A stretch of 64,000 nucleotides of DNA from Candidatus Peribacteria bacterium (lineage in GTDB: Bacteria > Patescibacteriota > Gracilibacteria > UBA1369 > LOWO2-01-FULL-3), in contig CALRGV010000004.1 of NCBI GenBank assembly GCA_943358175.1, forward strand, positions 1 to 64,000. The letters run 5' to 3'. Shown here in pieces: positions 18,657 to 26,998 of the stretch. Numbering within the stretch: the stretch's first letter is position 1; the number at the start of each line of letters is the position of its first letter. The translations under genes and the position numbers were made by a program. The notes beneath the pieces are model-generated. The model saw nothing but the letters and a program-made list of their open reading frames with translations. It had not been told where the DNA came from and ran no database searches.

Positions 18657-19343
18657 ATGAAGTTTTTTAAACAAATCCTGGTAACTTTTTTTACAGCCAT
18701 AGTGACTGTCGTTTTCGTTTATGGCGGATATACTATTTATGCCGCCGAAGAAGAGAAAATAAATTTCAGGACGGCGGATACTTTCTATACTATGTTTGAT
18801 GGCTACCATGGAGAAATGAATGAGTATTTCAACAATAAAATAAATAAAATGGTTACACTGGTTGAGACTCCGGATTTTTATCAAAACGCGGAAAAAAAGA
18901 AACAATTTTTACCTCCCGCGAACCTGCAAGATAGCGATGATGTAGATACAATTATACAAAAGTGCGGAGACAATAATTTCAGCAGCTATTGCGTGGGAAT
19001 CGGAGCGCTAAAAACTTATAAAGAATATTTGGATAAACTGAATTATCTAAAGAATAATATCAATTTAACCCAGTTTGAAGAAGGTACTTTCGCGACGGAG
19101 ATACTGCGTTCCAAATACAGAGATGCGGATGAAATCAATAAGGAATCCCAGGAAGCCAAGGCTGTAATGGAGGCTACCGTAGCGGCATATAACGAATTCC
19201 GCCTGGCATATCCAATGCATATAAAATATCAAGAAATTTTAAAACAACTAACCAAGTATAAATTAATTCTGAAGGATGTTCGTTTAAATATAGCAAAATT
19301 TCCTGTGCGTTTTGTAGACGCCAGCACAAGTAAATGCGAATGA
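18657..19343 (+). CDS. Secreted or membrane-anchored protein of unknown function, operon gene 3
   Basis: ATG follows the previous stop codon with no gap. The N-terminus, MKFFKQILVTFFTAIVTVVF, is a signal peptide or membrane anchor with a possible cleavage after IYAAE. The remaining roughly 195 residues are charged and helical, with cysteines at IIQKCGDN, SSYCVGIG and near the C-terminus (STSKCE). Such paired cysteines in an exported protein suggest disulfides. No family is recognised. The segment GALKTYKEYLDKLNYLKNN resembles the helical core of gene 2 of this operon. The stop is TGA. Confidence 0.65.
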   Translation: MKFFKQILVTFFTAIVTVVFVYGGYTIYAAEEEKINFRTADTFYTMFDGYHGEMNEYFNNKINKMVTLVETPDFYQNAEKKKQFLPPANLQDSDDVDTIIQKCGDNNFSSYCVGIGALKTYKEYLDKLNYLKNNINLTQFEEGTFATEILRSKYRDADEINKESQEAKAVMEATVAAYNEFRLAYPMHIKYQEILKQLTKYKLILKDVRLNIAKFPVRFVDASTSKCE

Positions 19344-19347
19344 AAAA

Positions 19348-19403
19348 GCGCTTTGCGCTCAAGCGAGCTTTAAGAGCGAGCAACATGAGCGAAGCGAAAA
19401 CCA
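19348..19403. repeat. Imperfect inverted repeat between operon genes
   Basis: AAAGCGCTTTGCGCTC and a downstream GAGCGAAGCGAAAA arm surround CAAGCGAGCTTTAAGAGCGA. This forms a GC-rich stem-loop in the only real gap inside the five-gene operon. It may stabilise or attenuate the mRNA upstream of gene 4. Its composition resembles the GC-rich elements near 31.9 and 48.65 kb. Confidence 0.45.
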
Positions 19404-19409
19404 ATTAAA

Positions 19410-21290
19410 ATGAAAAAATTATTTCCCATCATTATAGGCTTAATCATTGGAGTGGGTATATCCACCGGTTTGATTTACATGAAGAATGAGCAGGTGGCCC
19501 ATGGTGATGCCAATGTTGGTTGGTGGAATAGCATAATTGCAGTATCGGATAATGATTTATTTGATTGGCGGACGATTTTTGCTCCTACGGATCCTGATGA
19601 AGAAGGTCAGAACTTATATAATTTGATTTATGTAAAAGTTACCAGAAATTCCAGTAAGGATGCTCTGAAAGAAGTGGCTAAAAACTATGGTATGACTCCG
19701 GAACAAGCTCGTGCCGCTATCAATGGCAGTTTGACTACTATTTTCAATAGCTCAAAGCATTCTCAAATCAGCCAGGCAGATGCGGCAAAAGCAATCAATA
19801 AAATTCAAAGCAATTTTGCCGATTTGGCTGAGCTTTTCCAGGTTCAAAACGAAATTGATACCCAGATTAAGCCGACGGAAATATTTGCCAATGGAGAGTT
19901 GAGTGATTCGGGTTTTGATTTGATATATGACCTTTCTTTAATTGAAGATGTGTTGTTTTTGAAAAAATCTCCCGTCACTGTGGGAGGCGTATATGAGGAT
20001 GCCTATACTTCTCCGATTGATCCTACGAGTGACCTGAAGACCTCGCAAGTGGGATATATAGCTCCTGAAATGGCTGTGGCCACCTTGCCATTGATAGATC
20101 CCCCTAAGAAAAACCAAGGAAGTGGTGCTGCCGGCGGAGATAAAAAAGATACTGTTGATGGCGACAAAAATAGTGAGGTCAATAAATTCAGTGGTGGAGA
20201 TAAAAAAGTTCAGCCGGAAGTTTTGAGTCAAGATGTGTGTGAAGAAGAAAACAGCCTGAATAATGCTCTGAATGCTTATAGTGGCGTTGCTGATGGTGGT
20301 GGGAAAATTGGTACTAATGACGGAGGAAATAATGGAGGCGGTGGCAGCGGTAGTGGTAATAGCGGTGCCGGAAAAAAGAAGGATGAAAAAAAGGATAACG
20401 AAAAAAATGGAAAAAATGATAGTGGAGATAAAAAAGCTGATGATACAACGGCGGTAAAAGAAATCGAGCCGGCACCGGCCGATAAGTGGTCTAAACAATG
20501 GTGTGCAGGAGTGGATGAACCGGGTACATTTGCAGGAATTGGGGCTTCCGGATTCGAGAGTTTGGGTGGCAGAGAAAATTTCATTGCCGGTGGTGGAGCG
20601 GGGGCAAATTATACAAGTAGTGCCCTTAATGTGAAAGCCAGCGTTTGTTTCGACATACAATTAATTCCAAAAGTTATATCAAGCTACATGCAGGGGCAAA
20701 GCTGCATTTTATGCGAAGTCCAGAAAATCAATGAATATCTTTCTCAAACCTTGAACCATACTTTGATTCCGAATAAAGCTACCGGTAATATGATGGAATC
20801 CGCAAAATGCAAAAAAGCCATGTCTTCTCCATTAATTAATATACAATTCGTTACTATCTGGAATCCTATTCCCACTCCTTCAAACGACAAGCTGATTTTT
20901 GGTAAAAATATTTTCGAAGAATGGAATAAATATGTTGAGAATTATAAGCCGGCACTTTTGGATAAATTGAAATTCAGCAGTTCGGATAGGCCGGATCTGA
21001 CCGATGATTTTAATTTTAAATTGCAGGAAAAAATTGGTATTCAGAATCAAACTCAAGCCGAGCTGGGAAATAAAATTCGGGCGATTAAGGCTGCCGCCGC
21101 GGCTGATTCCAATATGAATGTGAATAGCGCCGACGTGGCAAATGATATCGCTAATACAATGGTTTATTCACGTAATGTTCTGCAAGAGATGAACCAAATG
21201 AATTTGTTATTGAAAAATTTTAGCGATACTTTTAAAAAAATAAATAAAGAGGCTCTGCAGGAAACTCTAAAAAAACCTGAAATCAATTAA
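19410..21290 (+). CDS. Secreted low-complexity-linked protein, operon gene 4
   Basis: A 626-residue protein with N-terminal [19 protein letters not shown] as signal or anchor. The N-terminal half (about residues 35-230) is folded and helix-rich. A Gly/Lys/Asp-rich linker (about 235-345: [20 protein letters not shown] and similar) separates it from a cysteine-containing C-terminal domain with [13 protein letters not shown] (about residues 431-443, a C-x-x-C). No family is recognised. The linker composition matches the Gly-rich linkers of the giant protein in the same operon, so the two may share an environment or be co-assembled. A thiol or disulfide role for the CxxC is possible but untested. 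Confidence 0.65.
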   Translation: MKKLFPIIIGLIIGVGISTGLIYMKNEQVAHGDANVGWWNSIIAVSDNDLFDWRTIFAPTDPDEEGQNLYNLIYVKVTRNSSKDALKEVAKNYGMTPEQARAAINGSLTTIFNSSKHSQISQADAAKAINKIQSNFADLAELFQVQNEIDTQIKPTEIFANGELSDSGFDLIYDLSLIEDVLFLKKSPVTVGGVYEDAYTSPIDPTSDLKTSQVGYIAPEMAVATLPLIDPPKKNQGSGAAGGDKKDTVDGDKNSEVNKFSGGDKKVQPEVLSQDVCEEENSLNNALNAYSGVADGGGKIGTNDGGNNGGGGSGSGNSGAGKKKDEKKDNEKNGKNDSGDKKADDTTAVKEIEPAPADKWSKQWCAGVDEPGTFAGIGASGFESLGGRENFIAGGGAGANYTSSALNVKASVCFDIQLIPKVISSYMQGQSCILCEVQKINEYLSQTLNHTLIPNKATGNMMESAKCKKAMSSPLINIQFVTIWNPIPTPSNDKLIFGKNIFEEWNKYVENYKPALLDKLKFSSSDRPDLTDDFNFKLQEKIGIQNQTQAELGNKIRAIKAAAAADSNMNVNSADVANDIANTMVYSRNVLQEMNQMNLLLKNFSDTFKKINKEALQETLKKPEIN

Positions 21291-22463
21291 ATGAAAAAAT
21301 ATATATTTACAATTGGGATGGGGCTGATGTTGTCGCTAAACAGCATGGTCGCATATGCCGCTCCGGAGACTCAGGATAGCGAAGGAAACCTAAACCTTGT
21401 GCGTTGTATTCAAAAAGGAAATATAGATTTTGGGGCGTTCATCAGCAGCATGATTTATAATGATGATTTGACGGAGGGAATAATAGAGCCATGGAAAGAT
21501 GTCTTGAGTAGAAATCAGTGCCAGAGTAGTGATATTTATATTTTGATAAAACAGGAAGACAAGATGCGGGCGATGATTCGAGATGCTTTTCTCACCTGCA
21601 ATAATCAGTCCATACCGCAGCTAAAAAAGGCCTACCAGAAAATGATGGTGGAGGTTTATTATATCAGGCACATTGTGGATAGTGGATTACTGAATCGATT
21701 GCCGGTGCCCGCCCAAACGTCAGTGTTCCAAAATGCCGCTCTCGTGGATAGAGATAAATTATACAAAGATATGGCTGCCAAATATGTGAAAGAGAGTTTC
21801 ATGTCGCAAGCGGATTTTGACCTTTTATTTTTGAAGTTGGATAGTAAATATACCGATAGAAAAATGACATACGTAAATTGTAGCGCCAGTGCCTGGGAAC
21901 CGGTGGGCAATAAATGGAAAGAATTTGTTAAATTTTTTAAAGAGGACGCGGCTGGATTGAAAGATGCCGGAAAAACTATTGGGGCGGCTACGGTGGGTGG
22001 CAAGGATGGTAAAGGAAATTCGTTGGTCAAAGAATTCAAAACAATAAAATTCGTAGAATTATTCACCACGGATGAAAGCGTGCTGGAATATGTAAAATCC
22101 TTTGGCCAGCTAAATGTAAATAATTTAACGCCTACGGCTGCTCTGGATGAAGCAAAAGAATATATTGATACCAATTTGAATAACGGCGGTGGTCTGACTC
22201 AGGGGCAATATATTTCCACTTCAATCGGGGCGTCAAGTAAATATCAAATGGAAAAGGATATAATACAGATTAAAGCTGATTTCGACGCACGCTATAAATC
22301 GGCGTCCGATGGAAGTATGGAACAGTTTCTAAACACCTTGGATGGCCGTAATACCGGTGGGCAGGATGATGGCACACTGGAAATCATCAATAATAGTTTA
22401 TCGCCTCTAAACGAAGTTTTAAGCCTATCAACCAAAATTAAGGATAGGCAATGTAAGCAGTAG
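21291..22463 (+). CDS. Secreted cysteine-containing protein, operon gene 5
   Basis: ATG directly follows the previous stop. The product begins MKKYIFTIGMGLMLSLNSMV with an AYA-A type cleavage site. The mature part of about 365 residues is helical, with cysteines at NLVRCIQKG, RNQCQSSD, LTCNNQS, YVNCSAS and the C-terminal RQCKQ. No known domain is recognised. This is the last gene before the strong terminator at 22515-22545, so the operon consists of the giant SLH protein plus four exported Cys-bearing partners. A surface-assembly or adhesion complex is the working inference. Confidence 0.65.
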   Translation: MKKYIFTIGMGLMLSLNSMVAYAAPETQDSEGNLNLVRCIQKGNIDFGAFISSMIYNDDLTEGIIEPWKDVLSRNQCQSSDIYILIKQEDKMRAMIRDAFLTCNNQSIPQLKKAYQKMMVEVYYIRHIVDSGLLNRLPVPAQTSVFQNAALVDRDKLYKDMAAKYVKESFMSQADFDLLFLKLDSKYTDRKMTYVNCSASAWEPVGNKWKEFVKFFKEDAAGLKDAGKTIGAATVGGKDGKGNSLVKEFKTIKFVELFTTDESVLEYVKSFGQLNVNNLTPTAALDEAKEYIDTNLNNGGGLTQGQYISTSIGASSKYQMEKDIIQIKADFDARYKSASDGSMEQFLNTLDGRNTGGQDDGTLEIINNSLSPLNEVLSLSTKIKDRQCKQ

Positions 22464-22514
22464 GGTGGGAAATGTCTGCATCAAGGGCGTCGCTAATGCT
22501 CGGTGCTAATATAC

Positions 22515-22545
22515 AAAAACTCCCTGGCATGACCGGGGAGTTTTT
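22515..22545 (+). terminator. Rho-independent terminator of the surface-protein operon
   Basis: AAAAACTCCC pairs with GGGAGTTTTT around a short loop, and the stem ends in a T run. It lies 52 nt after the last stop of the operon. Confidence 0.85.
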
Positions 22546-22802
22546 AGGGCTTTTCTAGGGTTTCCGGTTCGTGGGCACGAACTGGGGACTATTGGAGTTT
22601 TTTATAAGTAGGTTTATTATGTTGTGAGTGCTCTGGGGGGCAGAGCGATGCCGGATCCTGCGCCTGCCCCGGGGAGATGTGCTTGCCTTAGCGGCAGATG
22701 AGGGAGTGGGCGAGGTGTGCGAGATTACTGAGCTGGCTTGGGGGCCTGAAGGCTGAGAGCCTTGGGGCCGACGGTGAAATGGGGCTTTTCTAGGGCGCTA
22801 TT
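22546..22802. other. G-rich noncoding stretch flanked by a direct repeat
   Basis: No coding frame is supported. The plus strand is strikingly G-rich (about 22630-22770). It contains the hairpin AAGGCT-GAG-AGCCTT flanked by GGGGCC blocks. The 14-mer GGGCTTTTCTAGGG occurs at both edges (about 22547-22560 and 22785-22798). GC-rich islands in AT-rich genomes often mark structured RNAs, but no known RNA family is recognised. Confidence 0.4.
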
Positions 22803-22973
22803 TTATTTGTGTACTAATCCGAAGACCATGTTCCTCATTCGTTCTCTGAGGTTGGCCTTCTCTTCAATCCCATTGAATTCATAGGTCAGATCGCTCAATG
22901 CAGATGTGCAATATGGGCAGCAATGACCGTGACTCGAGATTGATTTTCCACAGGAGAGGCAGTGAATAATCAT
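22803..22973 (-). CDS. 56-residue zinc-ribbon protein
   Basis: A short gene read from ATG at 22973 to TAA at 22803. The protein starts MIIHCLSCGKSISSHGHCCPYC, giving CxxC and CPYC knuckles that would bind one zinc. A charged helix of about 30 residues (EEKANLRERMRNMVF) follows. It starts 12 nt after the stop of the excisionase-like HTH gene and was probably co-transcribed with it. Such small zinc ribbons commonly act in nucleic-acid or protein binding. The exact role is unknown. Coding status is supported by the four well-spaced cysteines and the tight operon spacing. Confidence 0.6.
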   Translation of the reverse strand: MIIHCLSCGKSISSHGHCCPYCTSALSDLTYEFNGIEEKANLRERMRNMVFGLVHK

Positions 22974-22985
22974 TATGTAAATTTT

Positions 22986-23357
22986 TTAGATGATGTAGTG
23001 AGGCAGTCCGTCCCCATCATTATCATCTTTCCGAAGAGTATAGAGTTTTTGATCGTTTAAAATTTCATCTTCTGCAGAGGACTCGTCGTCTGAGAAATGA
23101 CTATCTCGTACGGCGGCTCCTTGAGTGGCGTGATGTAATTCCGGTTGTGCCCTTGGTGGCTGCGGCATCTCGTTTTGTTTAACTCCACAAGTCATACGAG
23201 ACTCGAGGAATTCCTGAACATCACTTTCTTTGATGCGATATACCCTACCCAGTTTCACACCCCGGAGTTTACCAGCCTTGAGAAATTTCAAGATGGTGAA
23301 GGGATGGACCTGAAGAATATTTGCAACTTGCTCTGTGGTCAGAAATTTTTCAATCAT
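22986..23357 (-). CDS. Excisionase/MerR-like helix-turn-helix protein
   Basis: The N-terminal 52 residues form the excisionase-family HTH: FLTTEQVANILQVHPFTILK, GKLRGVKLGRVYRI, and a final helix ESDVQEFLE. The remaining 70 residues are acidic, low-complexity and probably disordered. Proteins of this fold (Xis, BldC, AlpA) bind AT-rich DNA, often as arrays on direct repeats. Upstream of this gene lies an array of ATTAAACTT(A/T)A repeats (23486-23905), which may be its own binding sites. No integrase is in the window, so a chromosomal regulator is at least as likely as a recombination factor. The gene probably forms an operon with the 56-residue zinc-ribbon gene. Confidence 0.75.
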   Translation of the reverse strand: MIEKFLTTEQVANILQVHPFTILKFLKAGKLRGVKLGRVYRIKESDVQEFLESRMTCGVKQNEMPQPPRAQPELHHATQGAAVRDSHFSDDESSAEDEILNDQKLYTLRKDDNDGDGLPHYII

Positions 23358-23485
23358 AGTTTGATAGTTTATTCACAACATGTGCAAGTTCAGCACTCGT
23401 GGTGATACCTAGTCATCAACGATATTTCGTGATCCTTGGTGAAGTGATTTAAATTTAAGCAGTTTTAGTTGATTTAATCAATTTG

Positions 23486-23905
23486 ATTAAACTTAATTAA
23501 ATCTAATTTAATTTTATCACTTTTTGGAGCAGTTTTCAATATTCTTCTTGTTTTCAATGAGCTTTGTGACGAACTTTTTTTCGTGCGCCAAATCTACCAC
23601 AAGTTACGCAATCTTGCAATAGTTTTGGCAAGTTAATTATACTTAATTAAACTTTAGCGAATTTAAGCTGAAATCATTGACTAGCTACCTATTTATCCCA
23701 TGCTTTAGGTGAGTTTATTAAACTTTATTTAATTTAATTAAACTTTATCAAGATAGTTGCGCCAGCCCACCTGTTAATGTGGGAGAGCCTGGCTGAGGGA
23801 AACTAAAAAAAATTGGTGTATCAATATACTATTAGTGAATAACCCCGAGGTCAAAGTGCATAATGAGTAAATTCCATTAAAGCTTATTAAACTTAATTAA
23901 AGATT
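23486..23905. repeat. AT-rich array of ATTAAACTT-type repeats
   Basis: Copies of ATTAAACTTA or ATTAAACTTTA lie near 23486, 23648, 23718, 23738 and 23887. Most are embedded in longer TTAATTAAACTTAATTAAA-like tracts that are partly palindromic. The array fills the gap between the HTH gene and an HNH gene and contains no coding frame. Candidate roles are binding sites of the adjacent HTH protein or an iteron-like origin. No DnaA gene is nearby. Confidence 0.5.
23761..23793. other. Bulged GC hairpin
   Basis: GCCAG-CCCAC pairs with GTGGG and CTGGC, leaving a five-base bulge and an eight-base loop. It is the only GC-rich structure in the AT-rich repeat region. No T run follows on either strand, so it is not a classical terminator. 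Confidence 0.35.
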
Positions 23906-23996
23906 AGGCATTAGGCGGAGTCTGGGCTTCGCACTATTTAGCTATTAGTGGTGAGCTAGCGGTCCTAATAGTCACAGCGCGGGTGCACCATGATCC

Positions 23997-25142
23997 TTAT
24001 CTGAATTTTGAGACTAATTGATCTATTTCATATCTAGGGTCGTCATAATCCGGATAGGTGCGAATTTTCCAGAATTGCGGCTCAAAATCCTCATTTTCTA
24101 TCAATCCAAGATGGGCCAATCGTTCATGAGCTTCACAGAGTGGAAAAATCTTGTCCGGATCGTGGATGTGATACATGGCAAACCTATCCGTGTGATGAAG
24201 AATCTCATAGGGCTTATAGCAGCCAGGGAACGCACAGGTGCAATTGGTTTTGGCGAGGACATAATTTTCGATGGCTACAGAAATGGGGCGAGAGGCGTTC
24301 TCAACCACCTCCGGCTTTGTTTGTTCCAGCTTCTCTCTGCGCAGCTTGAGCAGCTCGTCGATGGTCTCATTCCAATCTGATTGGCCTTTGATTTTTTGAA
24401 GCTGATCTGCGACTTGTGGGTTGAGTTGCAGGATGAGGGTGATTTTTGGGGAAGTGGATGGGAGCGCGATGGCAGATTGCAGATTTGACGATGTTAAGGT
24501 CGAGCTAAGGCGTGATGTCGATTGGAGTAATTGACCTCCGTGACGCGCGGAGTGCGCGGTAGCTTGAGATATCGATGCCTCTTCCGGCTCGAAAGGAAGA
24601 TTTTGCAAATTTACAGATTGGGAGGCCTCCCTAGGGAGGATTTCTCTCCTGTAATTTTGCACGTATACCTCCAAGGTATTTTTGCTCATTGATCTACCTT
24701 TTTCTGCCCAAAAATTCTGATCTTCTATGGTAGCGATGGCGGCGATCGGCCTGACTCTTTGCAATCCTTTTTCCTCTAGAAGTTTGAGCAAAGCTGGTTT
24801 ATTAGATATACGGCGCAATACCCTGAGCGCTTCATCAACCTGTGGACGGCTCATCCCAGCCAATTTCGCGGCGTAGTCGTAGATGTTGTGGAAGCGCTTT
24901 TTGCGCCAGATTTGCTGTTTTTCGATTTCCGGTAGAAGGAGAATGCACTTGCGTGTCCACTCCTTGGCGTTGCGGCCGTAGGAGGCAAATTGCTGGTGGA
25001 TGGTGAGCCAGGATTGATCTGAGGATTTTAATTTTGGCAGTTTTGTGAGGAGTGGAATGGATGAGGCATTGGCCATGATGACAGATTCGGCTGGGTGAGC
25101 GTATGAAGAAATTTTGACTGTGGGATGGGATATATTTTGCAT
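23997..25142 (-). CDS. HNH endonuclease with CPR-type helical N-terminal domain (paralogue 1)
   Basis: A 381-residue protein. Residues of about 45-165 form a helical domain (YGRNAKEWTRKCILLLPEIE, YDYAAKLAGMSRPQVDEALR, RVRPIAAIATIEDQNFWAEK) that is clearly homologous to the N-terminus of the gene at 52294-53478. A low-complexity middle follows. The C-terminal HNH nuclease (about 295-345) has CAFPGC, ILHHTDRFAM and FPLCEAHERLAH, giving the paired zinc ligands and the catalytic HH-type motif. The arrangement recalls 13E12/DUF222-HNH proteins. Upstream lies the 18-bp palindrome shared with its paralogue and the Bro-N gene. The substrate is unknown. A damage-inducible or mobile-element nuclease is the leading idea. 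Confidence 0.75.
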   Translation of the reverse strand: MQNISHPTVKISSYAHPAESVIMANASSIPLLTKLPKLKSSDQSWLTIHQQFASYGRNAKEWTRKCILLLPEIEKQQIWRKKRFHNIYDYAAKLAGMSRPQVDEALRVLRRISNKPALLKLLEEKGLQRVRPIAAIATIEDQNFWAEKGRSMSKNTLEVYVQNYRREILPREASQSVNLQNLPFEPEEASISQATAHSARHGGQLLQSTSRLSSTLTSSNLQSAIALPSTSPKITLILQLNPQVADQLQKIKGQSDWNETIDELLKLRREKLEQTKPEVVENASRPISVAIENYVLAKTNCTCAFPGCYKPYEILHHTDRFAMYHIHDPDKIFPLCEAHERLAHLGLIENEDFEPQFWKIRTYPDYDDPRYEIDQLVSKFR

Positions 25143-25250
25143 ATGTTTTCTGTTTAAAATTTAACTGAAAGCAACTTTTATCTTGGACTTTTTCCATAAA
25201 AATTTCCATCCTAAATACGTACTTCCGGCTGACAAAAGGGATAAAATGTT

Positions 25251-25268
25251 GGTGAGTATACGCTCACC
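25251..25268. promoter_or_regulatory. 18-bp palindromic operator, copy 2
   Basis: GGTGAGTATACGCTCACC lies in the divergent gap between the HNH gene (minus) and a lipoprotein gene (plus). Unlike copies 1 and 3 it is not flanked by a clean -35/-10 pair on either strand, so it may act from a different position or on a weak promoter. A TATACT box (25305-25310) with no clear -35 probably serves the plus-strand gene. Confidence 0.6.
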
Positions 25269-25344
25269 TGCGTAATATTCTTCTTTCTCTCTCCCCTTTC
25301 TTGTTATACTATTAGCTTGTTCTAAACTTATTCAATCTAAACTT

Positions 25345-26028
25345 ATGAAAAAACTCGTAACTGTGTTGATTTTCGCCTCAATTCTGCTTGTAGGATGCCA
25401 AAAATCACAAAATGAGCCAAAGCAATCTATTCCTCCATTAAACGAAAGTACTTCCTCTAAAAACACTCCTTTTACGAACAAGGTCATTATTGGAAATATG
25501 GTGAAATCCATCGACACAAACACAAAGCAGTATACAAATGAAGAGTCTGGCTTAAGTCTTCAATACCCAAGTACGTGGTCTTTGTGGGATGACATTGATG
25601 ATATAAAAATCCCCCACCTATTCATCGATGATGAGGCTTATTATATCAAAGGTGTGAGCACTGAGTGTGGAGAGCTGGGCGGCTGCCAAGAGGACGTAAA
25701 AAAATTAAAACAAGATATTGAAGACGGAACTGCACCCGGAATTATTACTTTTCAAGGAGGAAAGGGTTCTTTGATAGCTACATGCGCAGGTAATCAAGGT
25801 TGGGACTTCATACCTTCGCCATTTTACGAATTTAAATTTTTCAAAGGTGATAGAATTTACAGCATAAGATTAAATGATCTAAGCCACAGGTTGAATAAAA
25901 AAGAGGGAGCATGTGCCCAAAATAGTTATATTAAAAAAATCCAACCCCCGGATGAACAAAAGCTGGCTGAGTATAAGCCATACGATGATTTCGTGGCATT
26001 GATTAAAAACACACTAGTTCTTAAATAA
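25345..26028 (+). CDS. Lipoprotein with PsbP/MOG1-like beta domain
   Basis: MKKLVTVLIFASILLVGCQK is a lipoprotein signal with lipobox LVGC (cysteine at residue 18). A Ser/Thr/Pro-rich spacer of about 30 residues follows. The domain opening EESGLSLQYPSTWSLWDD has the shape of the many CPR lipoproteins with a PsbP-like fold, although similarity is visible only around that motif. Later cysteines (TECGELGGCQED, ATCAGNQ, GACAQNS) suggest disulfides. It is a single gene, with its -10 box (TATACT) about 35 nt upstream, and it is convergent with the next genes. The function is unknown; the location is the outer face of the membrane. Confidence 0.7.
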   Translation: MKKLVTVLIFASILLVGCQKSQNEPKQSIPPLNESTSSKNTPFTNKVIIGNMVKSIDTNTKQYTNEESGLSLQYPSTWSLWDDIDDIKIPHLFIDDEAYYIKGVSTECGELGGCQEDVKKLKQDIEDGTAPGIITFQGGKGSLIATCAGNQGWDFIPSPFYEFKFFKGDRIYSIRLNDLSHRLNKKEGACAQNSYIKKIQPPDEQKLAEYKPYDDFVALIKNTLVLK

Positions 26029-26110
26029 TTAATGCATTGAGGAATAGATGCTGCAAAAAAGGCCAAGCCTAAAGAAAAATAAAGTTTAATAAAGAATTAA
26101 AAACTAAATA

Positions 26111-26968
26111 CTAATTCTTCTCGACCCTTAGCAGGCGACGCACACCGCGAACATCAAGCTCAAGGTTCGGATAGTCAAGGTCGACGAAGGAATCCGTAAA
26201 GTTCGGATCGGAGCCTACACCACGAGGCCAAGACGGATTTTTACCAGATTCTAACCAAGATGAACGCCATTCTTTTTTACCTGGAGATTGTACCAAGTGA
26301 TTTCCTGTATGATTTTCATACTGAGTTATTTCGTCGCTCTTGTTATAATCGCCATTATATCCGAACATTTCATAACCTGTAGGAATTGGTTGCTGATTTT
26401 CGTCGAAAATTTTCGTACCATTTTCGTCATTAGAGGTATGTTTATATTTCACTCTATCACGGGTCTTTTCGTAATTCATGCCTTTCATAATCGGCTCATC
26501 TCCACGGTCGGAAATCAATGGTCTGCCTTGTGCATCCACGCCAAACAATTGACCGCCCTGTTCCATAGCTTGAGCGAGAGCTAGATAATGGCCTTCGTTT
26601 GCCAATAAACGTGTCTGAATTTCCGCCCAAGAAATTTTAGATTGAAGGGCCGGATCGGCGTCAAAATCAGCTTTAAAAGTACTAAGTCGTGGGTCGACTT
26701 CTACTGATTCAGCTACTACCGGATTCACCGCTTCTTGTTTGGTAGTGGATTGATTGGGATTTTGAGGCTGGCGAGGCTCTTCACGATGAGTAGCCGCCTG
26801 ACAAGCCTTTAGCTGGGCCCTAACCTCTGCGCATTCACCTGCTACTTGAGAATCAACTTGTGGATTTTCACGTTCGCAGCCAAGCTGAGCGGTCATTACC
26901 GCAGCGGCAAGGGCTATTCTTCCAAGAAATGGTGCTGATGGATGTGAAGGTGATTCTGGTGAACGCAT
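26111..26968 (-). CDS. Putative lipoprotein of unknown function
   Basis: The N-terminus has a hydrophobic stretch ending in TAQLGCERE, consistent with a lipobox (cysteine at about residue 30). A Gln/Pro/Glu-rich linker leads to a hydrophilic domain containing QGRPLISDRGDEPIMKGMNY and a C-terminal DLDYPNLELDVRGVRRLLRV. No domain is recognised. The gene starts 30 nt after the stop of the LysM gene and shares its promoter. The composition is richer in Arg, Ala and Pro than the neighbouring AT-rich genes. Confidence 0.6.
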   Translation of the reverse strand: MRSPESPSHPSAPFLGRIALAAAVMTAQLGCERENPQVDSQVAGECAEVRAQLKACQAATHREEPRQPQNPNQSTTKQEAVNPVVAESVEVDPRLSTFKADFDADPALQSKISWAEIQTRLLANEGHYLALAQAMEQGGQLFGVDAQGRPLISDRGDEPIMKGMNYEKTRDRVKYKHTSNDENGTKIFDENQQPIPTGYEMFGYNGDYNKSDEITQYENHTGNHLVQSPGKKEWRSSWLESGKNPSWPRGVGSDPNFTDSFVDLDYPNLELDVRGVRRLLRVEKN

Positions 26969-26998
26969 AATAATTAATTAAAAAATTGGCTGTTTAAC

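Noticed and set aside
23486..23905. AT-rich repeat array as the chromosomal origin
   Set aside because: No dnaA, dnaN or clear DnaA-box cluster lies nearby. recF at 34 kb is not in the dnaA-dnaN-recF arrangement. Kept as a repeat array only.
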